This document shows, in pieces, positions 21,831-33,719 of a stretch of 64,000 nucleotides of DNA. The notes below the pieces were generated by a model. That model saw nothing but the letters and a program-made list of their open reading frames with translations. It was not told the DNA's origin and made no database searches. Each line of letters begins with the position of its first letter. Positions within the stretch are counted from its first letter, which is position 1. The stretch covers positions 1,616,467 to 1,680,466 of the forward strand of contig NC_067113.1 of the NCBI RefSeq assembly GCF_021347895.1. Reading direction: 5' to 3'. The stretch comes from Acanthochromis polyacanthus. Its lineage: Eukaryota; Chordata; Actinopteri; Pomacentridae. Both the position numbers and the translations under genes were made by a program.

Positions 21831-23520
21831 ACATACAGTGCTTAACAAATTTAGTATATCACTTGTAATGAAAATGAGAAAACACAAATATTTTAGACAT
21901 CTGTCAAAAACTTGTTTGAAACTAAAAAATGTATTATTTATTAGGCAAATAACAAATTGGAACAACTAAACAATCCTTATTCACATATACCAACCAAAAA
22001 TTTTAATATTTTGTAAAACCTCTTTTGGTCCTGATAACAGCATTGTTTTTAAGTAACCTTGCCAGCAAGTTGATTTCTTGCGATATTTGTGAGTTCACAA
22101 ATCTCCCAAGAAACCATCTTGCTCCGCTCCCGCATTCACTGTTCGTACAGAGCCAAGTTGGCACGGGCCAATCACTCAGCAGTATTCGTGTGTGGGGCAG
22201 GATATCCGGGTGTGAAGACGACACCAAGCGCCAGTAGATCAAAGTACTATCAAGTACTACACAATTATTAATCTGGCTATTGCCAGGTTAGTTTTTTAGC
22301 ACTTTTTTTGACAGTCTCTTTTGTTTTTGAGTTCCAAATAGTTTCTAGTTGTTCACAGAGACTTGCTTTGGATAAAACTTGTACGCAGCCTATTTTTGAA
22401 TCCAATCAATCCCAGATCTGTTCAATAGGAATCCAGTCTGGATTTTGACTTGGCCAGTCCATCAGTTCCAGTACTCCACATTCCTTAACCTTGGTCAAGT
22501 AGTCTCTGTACAGCTTTGAAGTATCATTTCACATCAGTATATCATTGTCTTCATCTATGAACCCATAACCAATCAGGTTAAATCTAGAAGGCATTCCATG
22601 ATGTACCGAGATAGTGTCTTGTTCATGATACTATCTATTTTAACTATTTTGCCCATGCTGTTTCCAGAAATGGAACCCCATACCATAATGGAGTCTGTGC
22701 TGTGTTTCACTGTGGATTCAATGCATCTAGCATCAAAATGTTCTCCAACTCTTGTGCAGACATAAACACAACCAACGAGTTCAAACTTGGACTCATCCCT
22801 CCAGAGTACGTTCTTCCAGTCATCTACAGTCCAGTGTTTGTGCTCCCTGGCAAATTTTAGGTGCTTTTGGATGTTTGCAGGTCTTAATAATAGCTTCTTA
22901 GCAGCTATTCTTTCCTTTAAGCCTTCTGCCTTCAGTCGAATGCTTATGGTCATTCTGGAGACTTTCTTAGATTCTGATGTAGAAGCTTTAATCTCTGCCT
23001 GAAGATCAGCAGTGGTCTTCCTTCTTTTAGTACTTCAAATCTTGAGATACCTGACATCTGCTTCAGTTAGCTTTTCATTTTTGGTCTCTTCCTAGGCAAA
23101 TTTTGTAAGTAGTAGTCTGAAATTGAGTCCAAGGCATACTTGACCACAATGTGTGAACTCTTTATGTCTCAAAAATCATCCAGCATCATGAAGTGCTTTA
23201 ATTCAGACTGTCTTTCTCAGTGAGTTCCCTACGCTTCACCATGTTGAACAGGAGTGAGGAATTTCAAACTGAATTGATGTTTTTAGACCCAAATTTGAGC
23301 CGGCACATTGGAATTCTCCGACAAGTCAGAAATTGAAGAAAAACATACAACCACTAAAACAAAAATTTTCTGTTCAGGAATGCAAGCAACTGTAATGTGG
23401 CATCTCAACCCAAAAATGACAGGGCGGTTTACTCTTTTTTCAGCTTTTTTGTGAAACAGTAAATTAGAAAATACATGGATAATAACAATAATTATATGTT
23501 AGGTTTAAATATATCATTTT
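21831..23520 (-). pseudogene. Tc1-like transposase relic (third family) with an internal insertion
   Basis: The minus strand reads RLKAEGLKERIAAKKLLLRP, then HWTVDDWKNVLWRDESKFEL (first Asp of the DDE triad), SIMVWGSISG, and DNDI (second Asp region). Further on come LMDWPSQNPDWIPIEQIWD, the region of the catalytic Glu. Stops and gaps separate the parts. The segment about 22,036-22,262 is unrelated to Tc1 and looks inserted; it includes AGAGCCAAGTTGGCACGGGC, which I recall from fish repeats but cannot classify. The outer ends are uncertain. Confidence 0.75.
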
Positions 23521-25114
23521 GACTAAAGAGCTTGTACAAACTGCATTTACTACTGTAAATTAGCACATTAGCAATATGTAAAATGGTGCATGTGAACATG
23601 CTGGCTTATGACAGAATATGATGGGTTCTTCAAGCTCTGACATACCATAAAAACATCACTTTTTTAAACACGGATTTTAGCTGACTGACATATCTGGGAC
23701 ACCTTGATTTCTTTCCACATCAGGTAAGAACACATGTTCTGCTGGGAAGCTGGATGAGGAGCAAGCTATTATTGCATATGAAGCTTTATGAAGCACAGTC
23801 ATGGAATTTTAAAAAGATGAACTTTAAAACCTTCCTGAGCTGCAGCTAAAACCACAGTTTCTGCAGGTGTGCAATAAAGTGAAGTAACACAAAGAAAGCA
23901 GAGAAGCACTCCTGATCCACGCAGAGTGCTTTAAAGGCTTATGTCGGTTAAGACTGTTTGATTTGTTTCCAGTCACATGGGTCTGATATGACATTCAATC
24001 TTTTTTAGGACCAAATTTTCTGTGATTTAATCTTCTCTTCCTCATGTAATTACACACTCCCCTGAATAACCCTTAACTAAAAACAGCCCATTCTTCTGTT
24101 GAAACATTACCTTTCCTTCTGCATGAAGAGACATTCTCTTCTGTTTTTTTTCCATGATGCTTCTGCTTTTCCTGGTGTGCAACAAGTTTTCTTAAGGGGC
24201 ATGTTTTTGGCTGCTTCTCAAGCCTGTATTCATCCATTCCTGCTGCCACACACTATCAGGTACTTGATGTAGGTGTCACCACAGTGTACCACTTTCAGCC
24301 ATGTTGTGTGGATAAAAAATCTGTACTTGGAGCAATGTCTATCATAATTAATCCCACAGTTTGTGGGAGTGGTAGATAAATGGGCAATGAATGTAAAAAC
24401 TGTCTTCTTAAACCTCCACACATTTTATGCAGAGATTTTGTGTGCATCCCTGCTTCTTCGGGAAACTGTAAGGTGTTTGAACACAAAGTCCAGTCAAGAC
24501 AAATAACATTTTTCATGTCGTTGTAAGTCAGACATTTCAGTCAAGTGACCCAGCTTTATCACAGTATGTGACCTTTTTCCATGTCATAAACAAAGCTAAA
24601 GTGGAATCAAATAAAAACACCTTTTTCATCAAATAAAAACTCAACGTTATAAACAGAGAAATGGGCAAATTAATTTCTATTTTAAAGCAAACCCTTCAGT
24701 GACCAGCATATGACACCAAAAGCTTCTTCTCTTTCCAAAAATATCTCTTTTCAGAAGTAGATTACTCGCTAAACCTCTTGTATCACTGTCAGTAGTGATA
24801 TCTTACCTTAGAGTAATTTATGAACTAAACTAGTCTTCAAATTTAAATTCAACAGTATGCAACAAAAACAGTGCAGACAAACTGAACACACACACACAAG
24901 TAGCGACACATATTTCCAAAAACGTCAACTAATGCAGCAAAACTTGGTGCTGATGTAACAATACTTAAGTAGGATCTTCAATGTTCCTATCCAGAGGAGA
25001 GAGAAAGTTCAAGATTAATTACAGTACTTTTGATTTGTTTGCTATTGTATTACTGCAGAGACATGTGGACATTGTGTGGATCCATAAGTCCTGCCAAAGA
25101 CGAAAATAGCACTT
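23520..25114. other. No recognisable gene or element
   Basis: AT-rich sequence without conserved reading frames, terminal repeats or RNA-like folds that I can support. Confidence 0.45.
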
Positions 25115-25122
25115 GCGTCCAT

Positions 25123-28100
25123 TAGGGCTGAGTACCGAACTTCGGTTCTTTAATGGCACCGACCGAAATGTTTCGGTACCAATGAGTATCGAAATAAGCC
25201 TCGTCTTTCGATACCATGTTTCGGTACTTATCACGTGATTATGATAAAGCAAACCTGTGATTGGCTGTAACATTACACGTGATTGGGGCAAGTCGGAAAA
25301 AAAAATACTGTAGCGCGCCCCACCATTCACAGACAGGTTTCACTTTAGATACTGCAGTTGTGTAGCATGTCATCGAAGTCGAAAAAGATGCCTCCGAGGT
25401 CTAAATCGTGGCTCTACTTTTGTAAAGTGGACGCCAATAGTGCGCGGTGCAGTATATGCCAAAAAAAACATCTTTGCTAAGTCAGGCAACACGACGAATT
25501 TAATGAAGCATTTGACTGTGCACGGAATCAATTTAAGAGTGGAAAGCTGCTCCGTGTTCGACTGCAAGACGAGCGGGCCACAGCCACCCCCGTCCTCTCA
25601 GCATTCATGGCAGCCTGTGGACGTTACAGAGCGAGAGGTTTTACCACCAGACTCCGCTTCGTCCGAAAGTACAGAGGACGGCGCCGTGTCTGGGACGTCA
25701 ACAGGTAAGTTTACATTCGGCGAAATCCGCCCCACTTCTTTGTTTGTCGAGCTAATGTTACAACTTCATATGTGCATAGCGCGGTGAACTTAATGGGGAC
25801 CCATGCAACGCTACTTTAAGATATTAGCGTGTAACTTTGTTTTATGGCTATGTGGCCAGCTAAATCAAAAGCGAACTAAAGACTGTAACGGTGCTTAGCT
25901 TTTAAAATGTGCTCCACCATTGTTTAGGCTGGTTAAATCACCTACGTTTACTGTCGTTTTCATCTTCACAGCCTCTGACCCTGATGTGAGGAGGAGGATA
26001 CCAGCCAGTGTGACTCCATTCACATTAGCAAAAAAAGGAAAACTGACAAAAGAAAAGCAAGATGAGTGCCACAGGGCAGTCACACAGTTTGTTGTTAAAG
26101 GTTTGCTGCCTTTTTCAACAGTGGAGGCTCCATGGTGGAGGTGAGTAAGCTGTACAGAAGTGTTTCTCAATTAATCCTTTATCTCTCAAGGGAGCAGATT
26201 TTTGAGCAGTAAGCACATAACTATGTTATTGTTGATGTTTTGTGTTTTAATGTCAATTAGGGAGATGATAAGAGCCCTTAATCCCAGATACCAGTCCCCC
26301 AGCAGAGACACGCTGTCAAATACATTCATACCTGCATGGTATGCAGTAGAGAAGGGAAAGGTCAAGAGAGAATTGCAAGACGTCAGGGATGTTGCTGTGA
26401 CTGCGGATGGGTGGACCAGTGTGGCACAGGACCACTACTTGACTGTGTCAGTCCATTACGTGAGAGAGGGTACCATGAAGGAGAAAATCCTGCATACCAG
26501 GGCAGTGTACACATCACAGACAGGGCATGTAATAGCTGAGGAGATAGGGGATATTCTTGATGAATTCAATGTAAAGGAAAAAGTTGTAGCCATCACTGTA
26601 GACAATGCAGCTAATATGGATGTAGCAGTTAAAAAGATGAGCATTAGGAAAGTTGGCTGCTTTGCTCATACTCTTAACATTGCTGCTCAAAAGCTGTACA
26701 CTATACCGTCCATCTCAAAGTGGGCAGGAAGAATCCGGGCTATGGTGGTGTGGTTAAAGCGGTGCAGCTTGGCTAAACCTGTCCTTAAAGAGAAGCAGCG
26801 TCTTCTCGGTAAGAAGTCAGAATAGACTAAACTTAGTGCAAAATTCCATGGCTAAATTAATTATTGAACTGTTACTACGAATAGACAACCACATATACAC
26901 TGTCTTTTCATAGGTCTTCCGGAACATGCTGTTATTCTGGATGTAAGGAACCGGTGGAACAGCCTGTTCTTGATGGTGGAGCGATTTCTGGAGCAGTATC
27001 CTGCCATCCAGGCAGCCTCTATGGACCCTCGGTTAAAAAAATCAATGGAGAAGGACAGGTATTGTAGATAAGGCAGACATTGATCTAACCTTATTACTTC
27101 ATCACTGTGAATTAGTGTGCTGGGCTGTGATCTCACTAACAAAACAATGTGTATATTTCTTTTTCAGACTGGAGAGGCTTTCTGATGATGACTATAGAAA
27201 GGCAGAAGAGTTTGTCAGGGTTATGAAAATACTCTACACTCCAACCATCTGCATCTCTGCTGAAAGGAGTCCAACTTTGGGCCAGATTCTGCCCATTTTG
27301 GGTAAACTCCAGCACCACTTCACAGTTACTGCTGAAGACTCCTCCTTTACACAGACCATCAAGGACAAGATCTGGGGTGACCTCTCACAACGATACCAAG
27401 TATGTAGTACAATCCTGTATAATGCAGTTTTTTCTGTTAAATATGTTCAGAAACATGACTACTTTTTTGTTTTTGTCTTGCAGGATGAGAGCATCAGGCA
27501 GTTCTTGGAGGAGGGCACAGCCTTAGACCCAAGATTTAAGACTAAAGTGGCAGACGAAGTGTGGACCAGACTAGAGGAGGAGCTGATAAGTAGGACCTCA
27601 CAAAAGGTGTGTATTATTATCATTATTTTATTCCTCTTTCATTGTAGATCATTTTATATGACTCTCATAATCTACTGAATACAGAATGAAGGTGTAACCA
27701 CCCAGACCCAGCAGATGGAGCAGGAGCTTGAAGGGGCAGCTGGTGACCATGACAATGACTCATCTGATGAAGACTGCACAGCTGCAGTAGCAACACAGGT
27801 AAAATAAAAATATACAAAGTTATCCTGTTTAACCCCCTATTTCATTACTAGAACAAAATTAATTTGGCATCGACCCTGACTGTCATTTTCTTCTTGTTGT
27901 TTTCAGAAGAAGCCAAAGCTCTCTGCCCTTGAGGAGTTATTTGCTGATGAGGACATGGCAGTTGAAACAAAACAAGAGGACACTCTCAGCACCACAGAGA
28001 AGGCTCAGGATGAGATACAGCGGTACAGAGGTCTGCCATCTACCCTAACCTCAGTGAATCCAGTGACATGGTGGTGGAATGTGAGGGACACTCTGCCAAT

Positions 28101-28486
28101 GTTATCAAACTTGGCAGCCAGGTATCTCTGTGTGCAAGCATCATCCACACCCTCAGAGCGTACATTTTCAACTGCTGGGGACACCATCAGCCAGGAACGG
28201 GCCTGTCTATGTCCTGAAAAAGCAGACATGTTGATTTTTTTGAAGAAAAACTGTTAAGTGAGAAAGTCTTCAGTATGTACTGAACTGTACATTGGTTGCA
28301 AATGTTCTTTTGCACTGTAAAATTAAACTCAAGATGTGAAAAGTAATGTGTAATGCAATTTTCATTGTGTTAGAGTATATATTGTAAAACTGGTATCGAA
28401 AAAAGTATCGTTTAGGAATCGGTATCGAAGTGAAGGTATCGGTATCGGTACCGGTATCGAAACTTTTAGATTGATACCCAGCCCTA
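25123..28486 (+). mobile_element. Complete hAT (ZBED-type) DNA transposon with 8-bp target duplication
   Basis: GCGTCCAT at 25,115-25,122 is repeated exactly at 28,487-28,494. The ends TAGGGCTGAGTACCGAA and GATACCCAGCCCTA are inverted repeats. Subterminal TCGGTACC/GGTATCG motifs are repeated on both sides, probable transposase-binding sites. The element is 3,364 bp and contains one eight-exon transposase gene in the forward direction. The perfect duplication and near-intact gene indicate a recent insertion. Confidence 0.95.
25367..28257 (+). pseudogene. hAT transposase with BED zinc finger (ZBED-like), eight exons, one frameshift
   Basis: Predicted exons are 25,367-25,704, 25,972-26,140, 26,261-26,808, 26,914-27,058, 27,168-27,399, 27,484-27,606, 27,685-27,798 and 27,907-28,257. 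All junctions are GT-AG and phases agree. Apart from one extra A in the run at 25,461-25,468, the coding length is 2,019 nt (672 aa). The slip lies inside the N-terminal BED finger (WLYFCKV...CSICQK, then NTTNLMKHLTVHG). The core has TADGWTS, ITVDNAANMD and CFAHTLNIAA. The C-terminus has SSTPSERTFSTAGD and ends ADMLIFLKKNC, the hAT dimerisation region with the catalytic Glu. In the cell such proteins bind element ends and cut and paste the DNA. I see no other lesion, so the copy may be only just dead, or alive if the A-run is an assembly error. Confidence 0.9.
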
Positions 28487-28499
28487 GCGTCCATACACA

Positions 28500-29940
28500 A
28501 ATATGGTGCAAGCTTAAAGAATATAAAATTACAGAAAATAGACCAATATTTATTCAATTTTCATTGACCACAACTAAGAAAACTCATACAGTATATTTAA
28601 AATTTTTAGTACCAATCTTAACCTAGGCTTAGGCTGTTCTGCTCTGACAAAAGTACAAGATCTGTGGCAGATCTGCGGGAAACGTGATCAATTTGCAGCA
28701 AAGACAATACTTTAAGAAAATCTTGCCACACATTTGCCAATGCTAGCAATTTGTCCAGCGAACTCCTAGCAATAATGACGTTTCCCACTTCCTACTGTGA
28801 TCCTCTTAAGGCTTAAAGGGAAAAGGTAATATTATGCAACTTCAGACAGAGACTCATGTGGAAGACAATAAGACACAGCGAGTGGGTGTAGGCAATAATA
28901 AAGATATTTATAACAGTAAGAAATATTAAAACAACCAAAAAACTTACAACAATGACACCAATGTCAACAGGAAATGATGCTGAAGGTCAAGTAATTAAGA
29001 CTGAGCCTTCTAGAGCTCTGGCGGAACTACTACACCGGGGTAAATACAAAAATAGACAGAATTAATCACTAACTCGAATGAAGTACGACCTAGGCAGAAG
29101 AGTCAAGAATTAATATACACTATAACTTGAATGCCGACTTAATGCCGCTAATTAGGCCAGACTAGATTTAACACTCAGAACTCAAGATTGGCACAGCAGA
29201 CAACTACACACCACTAATCAGCAACTACAGACTAACACTACACAGGTTACACAATTGAGTAGGGGACTTAACTGTCATAGACAAGAGAGGGAACAGGGCT
29301 AGATGTGGCAGGATGGGGTGGCATGTGGCTTGGCCGAAGGCGGAGCGGAGCAGGTGCTACAGATGGAGGACTTTGTCGGCGTGGGTGAGGGTCCAGGCAT
29401 AAAGGTAGGGAGCACAGGTGTTTCCAGGTGACTTCCAAAAGTACAGAGGAGGGTGTGTGCAAAGGGGTCCAGGCTGGAGCAGTCAGGTGGTCTATAGTGG
29501 AAGAGCAGAATACACAGAACTAGTACGCGTGAAACAAGGAAGTAGACTTGGACGAGAATCTGAACTGACTAAGACTGTTCGATGGTGAGAGAGGGAGGTG
29601 ATCGGCATCATCACTCCCACCTGCTTGCGCACCAATTTCCACTGACTGAATTGGCAGCACCTGCCAAGTTAGACAGTGATGTTGACATGTACTGTTGTTT
29701 TGGTTGCGCATTGTTCGTCATGTGACGTTACAAATGTTGCTGATTGGGTGAGTGGGTCACGTGGGGGACAAGAGTTGCTGGATGATTTGCACATTGAACT
29801 ATGACTGGGAAGGAACTAAACTGCTCTGGGCTAAAGTATTTTTGATTCAGCAGGATCAAGGAGCAATTTTAATTTTTAAAACATTTGTTTGACAATGATC
29901 ACAATCTTTAGGGGTGTGAATGAGTGGTGTGAGTGTGTAT
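28500..29940. other. No recognisable gene
   Basis: Unclassified sequence; the open frames near 29,300 and 29,600 show no known motif. It may include old LTR-type DNA but I cannot support a call. Confidence 0.4.
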
Positions 29941-29944
29941 GTAT

Positions 29945-30222
29945 GAGTTTGTCTAAAATGGATCCTAGTTATTATAAAATTAATAAGGATGATTTTTCAA
30001 AATTGGAGAACGATGACTCTTGCAATACTACCTAAGAAAGGACTAAAATTGGCATATTTAAATATCTGTAGTCTTAGACATGAGGTAACTGGTATTTCTA
30101 ACATTTTATTAGAAGGTAATTTACATTTATTAGGACTTTCAGAGACTCATCAAGATTCAACATTTGAAGACTCTTCATTAAATATCCAAGGCTACAGTAT
30201 TTTCAGGAAGCATATACCTGTT
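29945..30222 (+). pseudogene. LINE endonuclease N-terminal fragment
   Basis: The reading KGLKLAYLNICSLRHEV, then LHLLGLSETHQDS and NIQGYSIFRK, is the beginning of an AP-type LINE endonuclease (conserved N of LNI.SL, E of SET). Sequence departs from the domain after 30,222 and a stop follows at 30,288. It is a truncated, orphan piece, different from the LINE at 12,945. Confidence 0.7.
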
Positions 30223-30369
30223 AAAATAAGATTGGATTTAATGTTATCTGAAATTGAAGCAGCTGTCATAAGACAGCTGCTCAGATAAGAGGATAAAAGA
30301 ATAATAAAATTAAAAAATTAAATGTTGAACAGAAATATATTTCATGCATGCCCTCTGCCTGTCTGAGTG

Positions 30370-30379
30370 AGAGAGAGAG

Positions 30380-30454
<75 letters not shown>
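30370..30454. repeat. (GA)n then (GT)n microsatellite
   Basis: A short GA run is followed by more than 30 GT units. Confidence 0.95.
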
Positions 30455-30457
<3 letters not shown>

Positions 30458-30900
30458 CTCTAAAGAATCACCACCTTATCGCGGTGGAGGGGTTTGAGTG
30501 TCCCTGTGATTCTGGGAGCTATGTTGTCCGGGGCAATAGCCCCTGGTAGGGTCTCCCAAGGCAAATTGGTTCTAGGTGAGGTACAAGACAAAGAGTGATT
30601 GTGAAAGCCCTGCTGACAAAGACGAAAGCCGCTACCTCGTCCAGACCAGGGAAACCGGGGCCTTTCCCTGGAGCCTGGTCTGGAGGGGAGCTCGTCACAG
30701 AGCACCTGGTGGCCGAGTCTTTGGGCCCCGTGGAGCTTGGCCGGGGACAGACCGAAAAAGTAACACGGGGTCGCCGCCCGGTGGGCCCACCATCCACTGG
30801 GAAGGAAATCGGGGTCGGGTGCTATGCCACCCGGGCAGTAGGCAGGAGCGGGCGACTAGGCGCACTGCCCCCTGGTGGCATAGACTAGCTTTCCTTTCCC
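30455..30900. repeat. GC-rich interspersed repeat beginning at the end of a GT microsatellite
   Basis: The segment starts with a hairpin-forming CCACCTTATCGCGGTGG (30,470-30,486) and continues GGGAGCTATGTTGTCCGGGG and GGTAGGGTCTCCCAAGGCAA. I recall this text as a widespread animal repeat associated with a non-LTR retrotransposon 5' region, but cannot name it. The long open frames in it are GC-driven and lack domains. Confidence 0.5.
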
Positions 30901-30976
30901 CTCTCTAAAAAAAATAAGTTAAAAAAATCATAATGTTTCTGCAAATGTGTGTAAAAGTATGAAGTCTCACAGAACT

Positions 30977-31048
30977 TGCTGTGACCCGGATTTGAACCGG
31001 GGTTGCTGCGGCCACAACGCACAGTACTAGCCACTATATTGTTGCGCC
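30977..31048 (-). tRNA. tRNA-His (GTG) pseudogene or tRNA-His-derived repeat
   Basis: The minus strand contains ATATAGTGGCTAGTAC (D arm), the anticodon arm GTGCG TTGTGGC CGCAG with anticodon GTG, and the T arm CCCGGTTCAAATCCGGG, ending TCACAGCA. These match vertebrate tRNA-His closely. The 5' acceptor strand (GGCGCAA) cannot pair with the 3' strand and one anticodon-stem pair is lost, so it is probably not functional. Confidence 0.65.
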
Positions 31049-31559
31049 TGAAGCTGGGACAGGCAGGAAGGTCCCAAAACAGTTTTTGGAAACAGACTAT
31101 CTCATGGCCACTGTCCATCAGCAAACAAGTGTAACAACATAGCAGCAGCAGTGTTGCCAACTTAGCCACTTTCTCGCTAAATCTAGTTATTCCTCTCTCC
31201 TACAACGTTGATTACAATTACATGCGCTCCTATTTCTGTAAATCAGGGGTGTCAAATTCATCGTAGTTCAGGTTCCACATTCAACCCAATTTGATCTCAA
31301 AATCACAGCATAATAACCTCTAAATCACCACAACTCCAAATGTTTCCTTTGTTTAAGTGAAAAAAAGTATGTTCTGAAAATGTTCACAGTAAGGAATTAT
31401 CTTTTTACTAAACATCATCTGAAAGTTTTAAAGAAAAATAAATTCAGTTTCAGCAACAAAATGCCTCAGTTTATCATTTACACATTACAACGTACAGATC
31501 ACAGAGTGTCAACAACGGAACACAACATTTAGTGATGTCTGGAACTGATGACAGAGAAT

Positions 31560-32250
31560 TTTACTTTATGCTCAAAATAACAAAAGTCAGACAAAAAAAG
31601 ACAAAAACAACAAAAACAAGACAAAATATTAGAAAAAGAAGACGTAAAAGGACAAAAGCGAGAAACAAAATGAGGCAAACAGCACAAAACATACAGACAA
31701 TAAATTAGGCAAAAGAGTTACAAAGTAACAAAAATGGGCAAATGACACAAGCGAGAAGAAAATATACAAAACAACAAAAAAGAGAAAAAATTACACAAAT
31801 GAGACAAGAAATGACAAAAAAGAAACAAATCGAGATTAAAAAATAGACAAGCAATAGAAGCGAGACAAAAAAAACACAAAACGCCAAAAAATGATGCACA
31901 AAACACCTTTCCCATCCTACACTCCTGGACATATGTGATTGTGATTATGATTATCATTATATTGTTGTCGTTTACTGTTGCTATTGTTGCTCTACTGTAT
32001 GATGTATGCTGCTGTAACATGGGAAATTTCCCTGGACACGGGGAGTAATAAAGGATTATCTTATCTTATCTTACAAAACAATGAATAAAGCAAAACACAA
32101 AATGAAAAAAATAGACATAAAACACAAGAAAGACAAAAAGGAAACAAAAACAACAAAAACAAGAAACAAAACAACAGAAACACGAGACAAACGACAAAAG
32201 TCATACAAAAAAAACCCACACAACCAAGACAAAATCTTACAAAAATTAGA
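31560..32250. repeat. Low-complexity ACAAAA/GACAAAA-rich tract with a LINE-type tail inside
   Basis: Most of the stretch is built of ACAAAA, GACAAAA and AACAAAA words. At about 31,920-32,075 it is interrupted by GGGAAATTTCCCTGGACACG, then AATAAAGGATTATCTTATCT, a 3' tail with an (ATCTT)n end typical of some fish LINEs or SINEs. Confidence 0.7.
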
Positions 32251-32282
32251 CGCAAAATGAGCTTGAACTCTTGAGCTCATGA

Positions 32283-32333
32283 GGAGCTCCTAATGACACC
32301 AAGGAGGAGCTCCTTGGTGTCATTAGGAGCTCC
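32283..32333. repeat. Perfect 21-bp stem hairpin with 9-base loop
   Basis: GGAGCTCCTAATGACACCAAG (32,283-32,303; one base more than quoted limits would need, so read it from the positions) is mirrored exactly at 32,313-32,333. The loop is GAGGAGCTC, which itself contains a SacI-type GAGCTC palindrome. Confidence 0.9.
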
Positions 32334-32507
32334 GCCACCAGTTGTTCTAAAGTCCTGCAGCGTCGGTTTCAGCAGGGGCTGCAGGTTGTATTTCCTATTT
32401 CAGAGGATCTGTGAGGTTTCTGGTCCTCTGATCGTCTCTCCTTCATATCAGGACTCTAAAGTTCAGTCTTTTCCTCCAGATCTGCTCTGAAACATCAAAC
32501 AATCAGG

Positions 32508-32570
32508 ATGGAGGTTTGTATGTTTCTCATGTTTCTGTGGATTCTGACTGTTTCCAGAGGAGCTGAGTGA
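32508..32570 (+). pseudogene. Orphan signal-peptide-like first exon
   Basis: ATG at 32,508 opens MEVCMFLMFLWILTVSRGAE followed by a stop: a short N-terminus, a hydrophobic core and a small-residue end, like the leader exon of a secreted or Ig-superfamily protein. Immediately after, GAGCTGAGTGAAAAC looks like a splice donor in which GT has become CT. No matching downstream exon was found in 32,570-33,190. It could be a stranded copy of a multigene immune-type family, or chance. Confidence 0.3.
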
Positions 32571-33194
32571 AAACTTTGTCTTCTCTTCATAGATTTTAGT
32601 TTCTCCTTATTTTCCATCCATGGGTTTATTGTGTTTGACAAGTTGAGCTCTGTTGGTCTCATTAACTGCGGAAAGAGATCAGGAGAAAAAGGTTGAGGTG
32701 GTTTATTATCAGACTGAATTAAAACCATGTTCAGAGCTAACAGTAAAGTTTCTAGTCTCAGTTTTCAGTGTGAACATGAACTAACAGAAACAAAGGGATG
32801 AATTAAATGTTCTCTATGAATGTGTGAGTTTGAACTCAGTCTGCAGTAGTTTAATGACAGCAGAGCAGAATATTAAAATAGTCCACAGCTGATCTGAGAT
32901 CTGTGTTCATTGAATTCTGCTGTAAATCAGCATCACATCAGTTTGTAGATAAATCAGGAGACCAAACCTCTCACACTACAGAAATACAGAGAAAACACAG
33001 ATTCAAAGGAAATACAACAGCTGATATGTCATGAGTTATCGATAAATATGTTGTGTAGACATCAGTGTGTGCAGGAGACAGAAAAAAGTTTATAGAAAAA
33101 TCCTCTTTTTTGTTGGTTTTTACAGTTTGTCATTGAGCTGGAGGTTTAAAGTCATCTGAACACGTTTTAACTGATCATCAGTCAGAAGAAGAAG

Positions 33195-33263
<69 letters not shown>

Positions 33264-33560
33264 TATAGGGGTTGTGGGGACCTAATGTCCTCACAACCAT
33301 AGAAAACCCAAAAGAAATGTAATTTGTGGGGACCTCATTTGGGTCCCCATGAGGGGAAACTGTGTTTTCTTGGCCATGTTGTTGTTACTGAAAAAAGTAA
33401 AAGTGCAAAAACGTTTCTTTAGGGTTAGGTATTGTTTTGGTCTGGGTTAAGGTTAGGGTTAGGGGTTAGATATGAATGGGAGTCAATGGTAGGTCCCCAC
33501 AAGAATGTGTGTGTGTGTCTGTGTGTCTGTGTGTGTGTGTGGGAGGAGGGGGTGGCATGG
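33195..33560. repeat. GT microsatellite plus telomere-like repeat module 1
   Basis: A GT run of about 30 units (33,197-33,260) precedes a module with GGTTGTGGGGACCTAATGTC, TTTGGGTCCCCATGAGG, AGTAAAAGTGCAAAAACG, a TTAGGGTTAGGGG tract and AATGGGAGTCAATGG, ending GGTCCCCACAAG and another GT run. The same module recurs four times at 53-54.6 kb. Confidence 0.85.
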
Positions 33561-33594
33561 GGATAGCTGACTTTAATTTTAATTTGAATGATTG

Positions 33595-33700
33595 TTGTAA
33601 AATGTTCTGTAATGAGCATGTTGTATGTTGTGACTCCAGGATGAGTAGCTGTACTTGTTGCAGCTAATGGAGATCAAATAAATACAATACAAATACAATG
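33595..33700 (+). repeat. LINE-like 3' tail with AATAC repeats
   Basis: GCAGCTAATGGAGATCAAAT, followed by AAATACAATACAAATACAAT, resembles the 3' end of a CR1/L2-type LINE. No coding part remains. Confidence 0.45.
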
Positions 33701-33719
33701 CCCGCATGCTACACCACAC

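Noticed and set aside
30367..30549. Open frames of alternating Cys-Val or His-Thr residues (also near 39,849, 51,036, 53,279 and 54,744)
   Set aside because: They are translations of GT/CA microsatellites, not genes.
31705..32280. Phe/Leu-rich minus-strand frames resembling membrane proteins
   Set aside because: Antisense of ACAAAA-rich low-complexity DNA; hydrophobicity is a composition effect.
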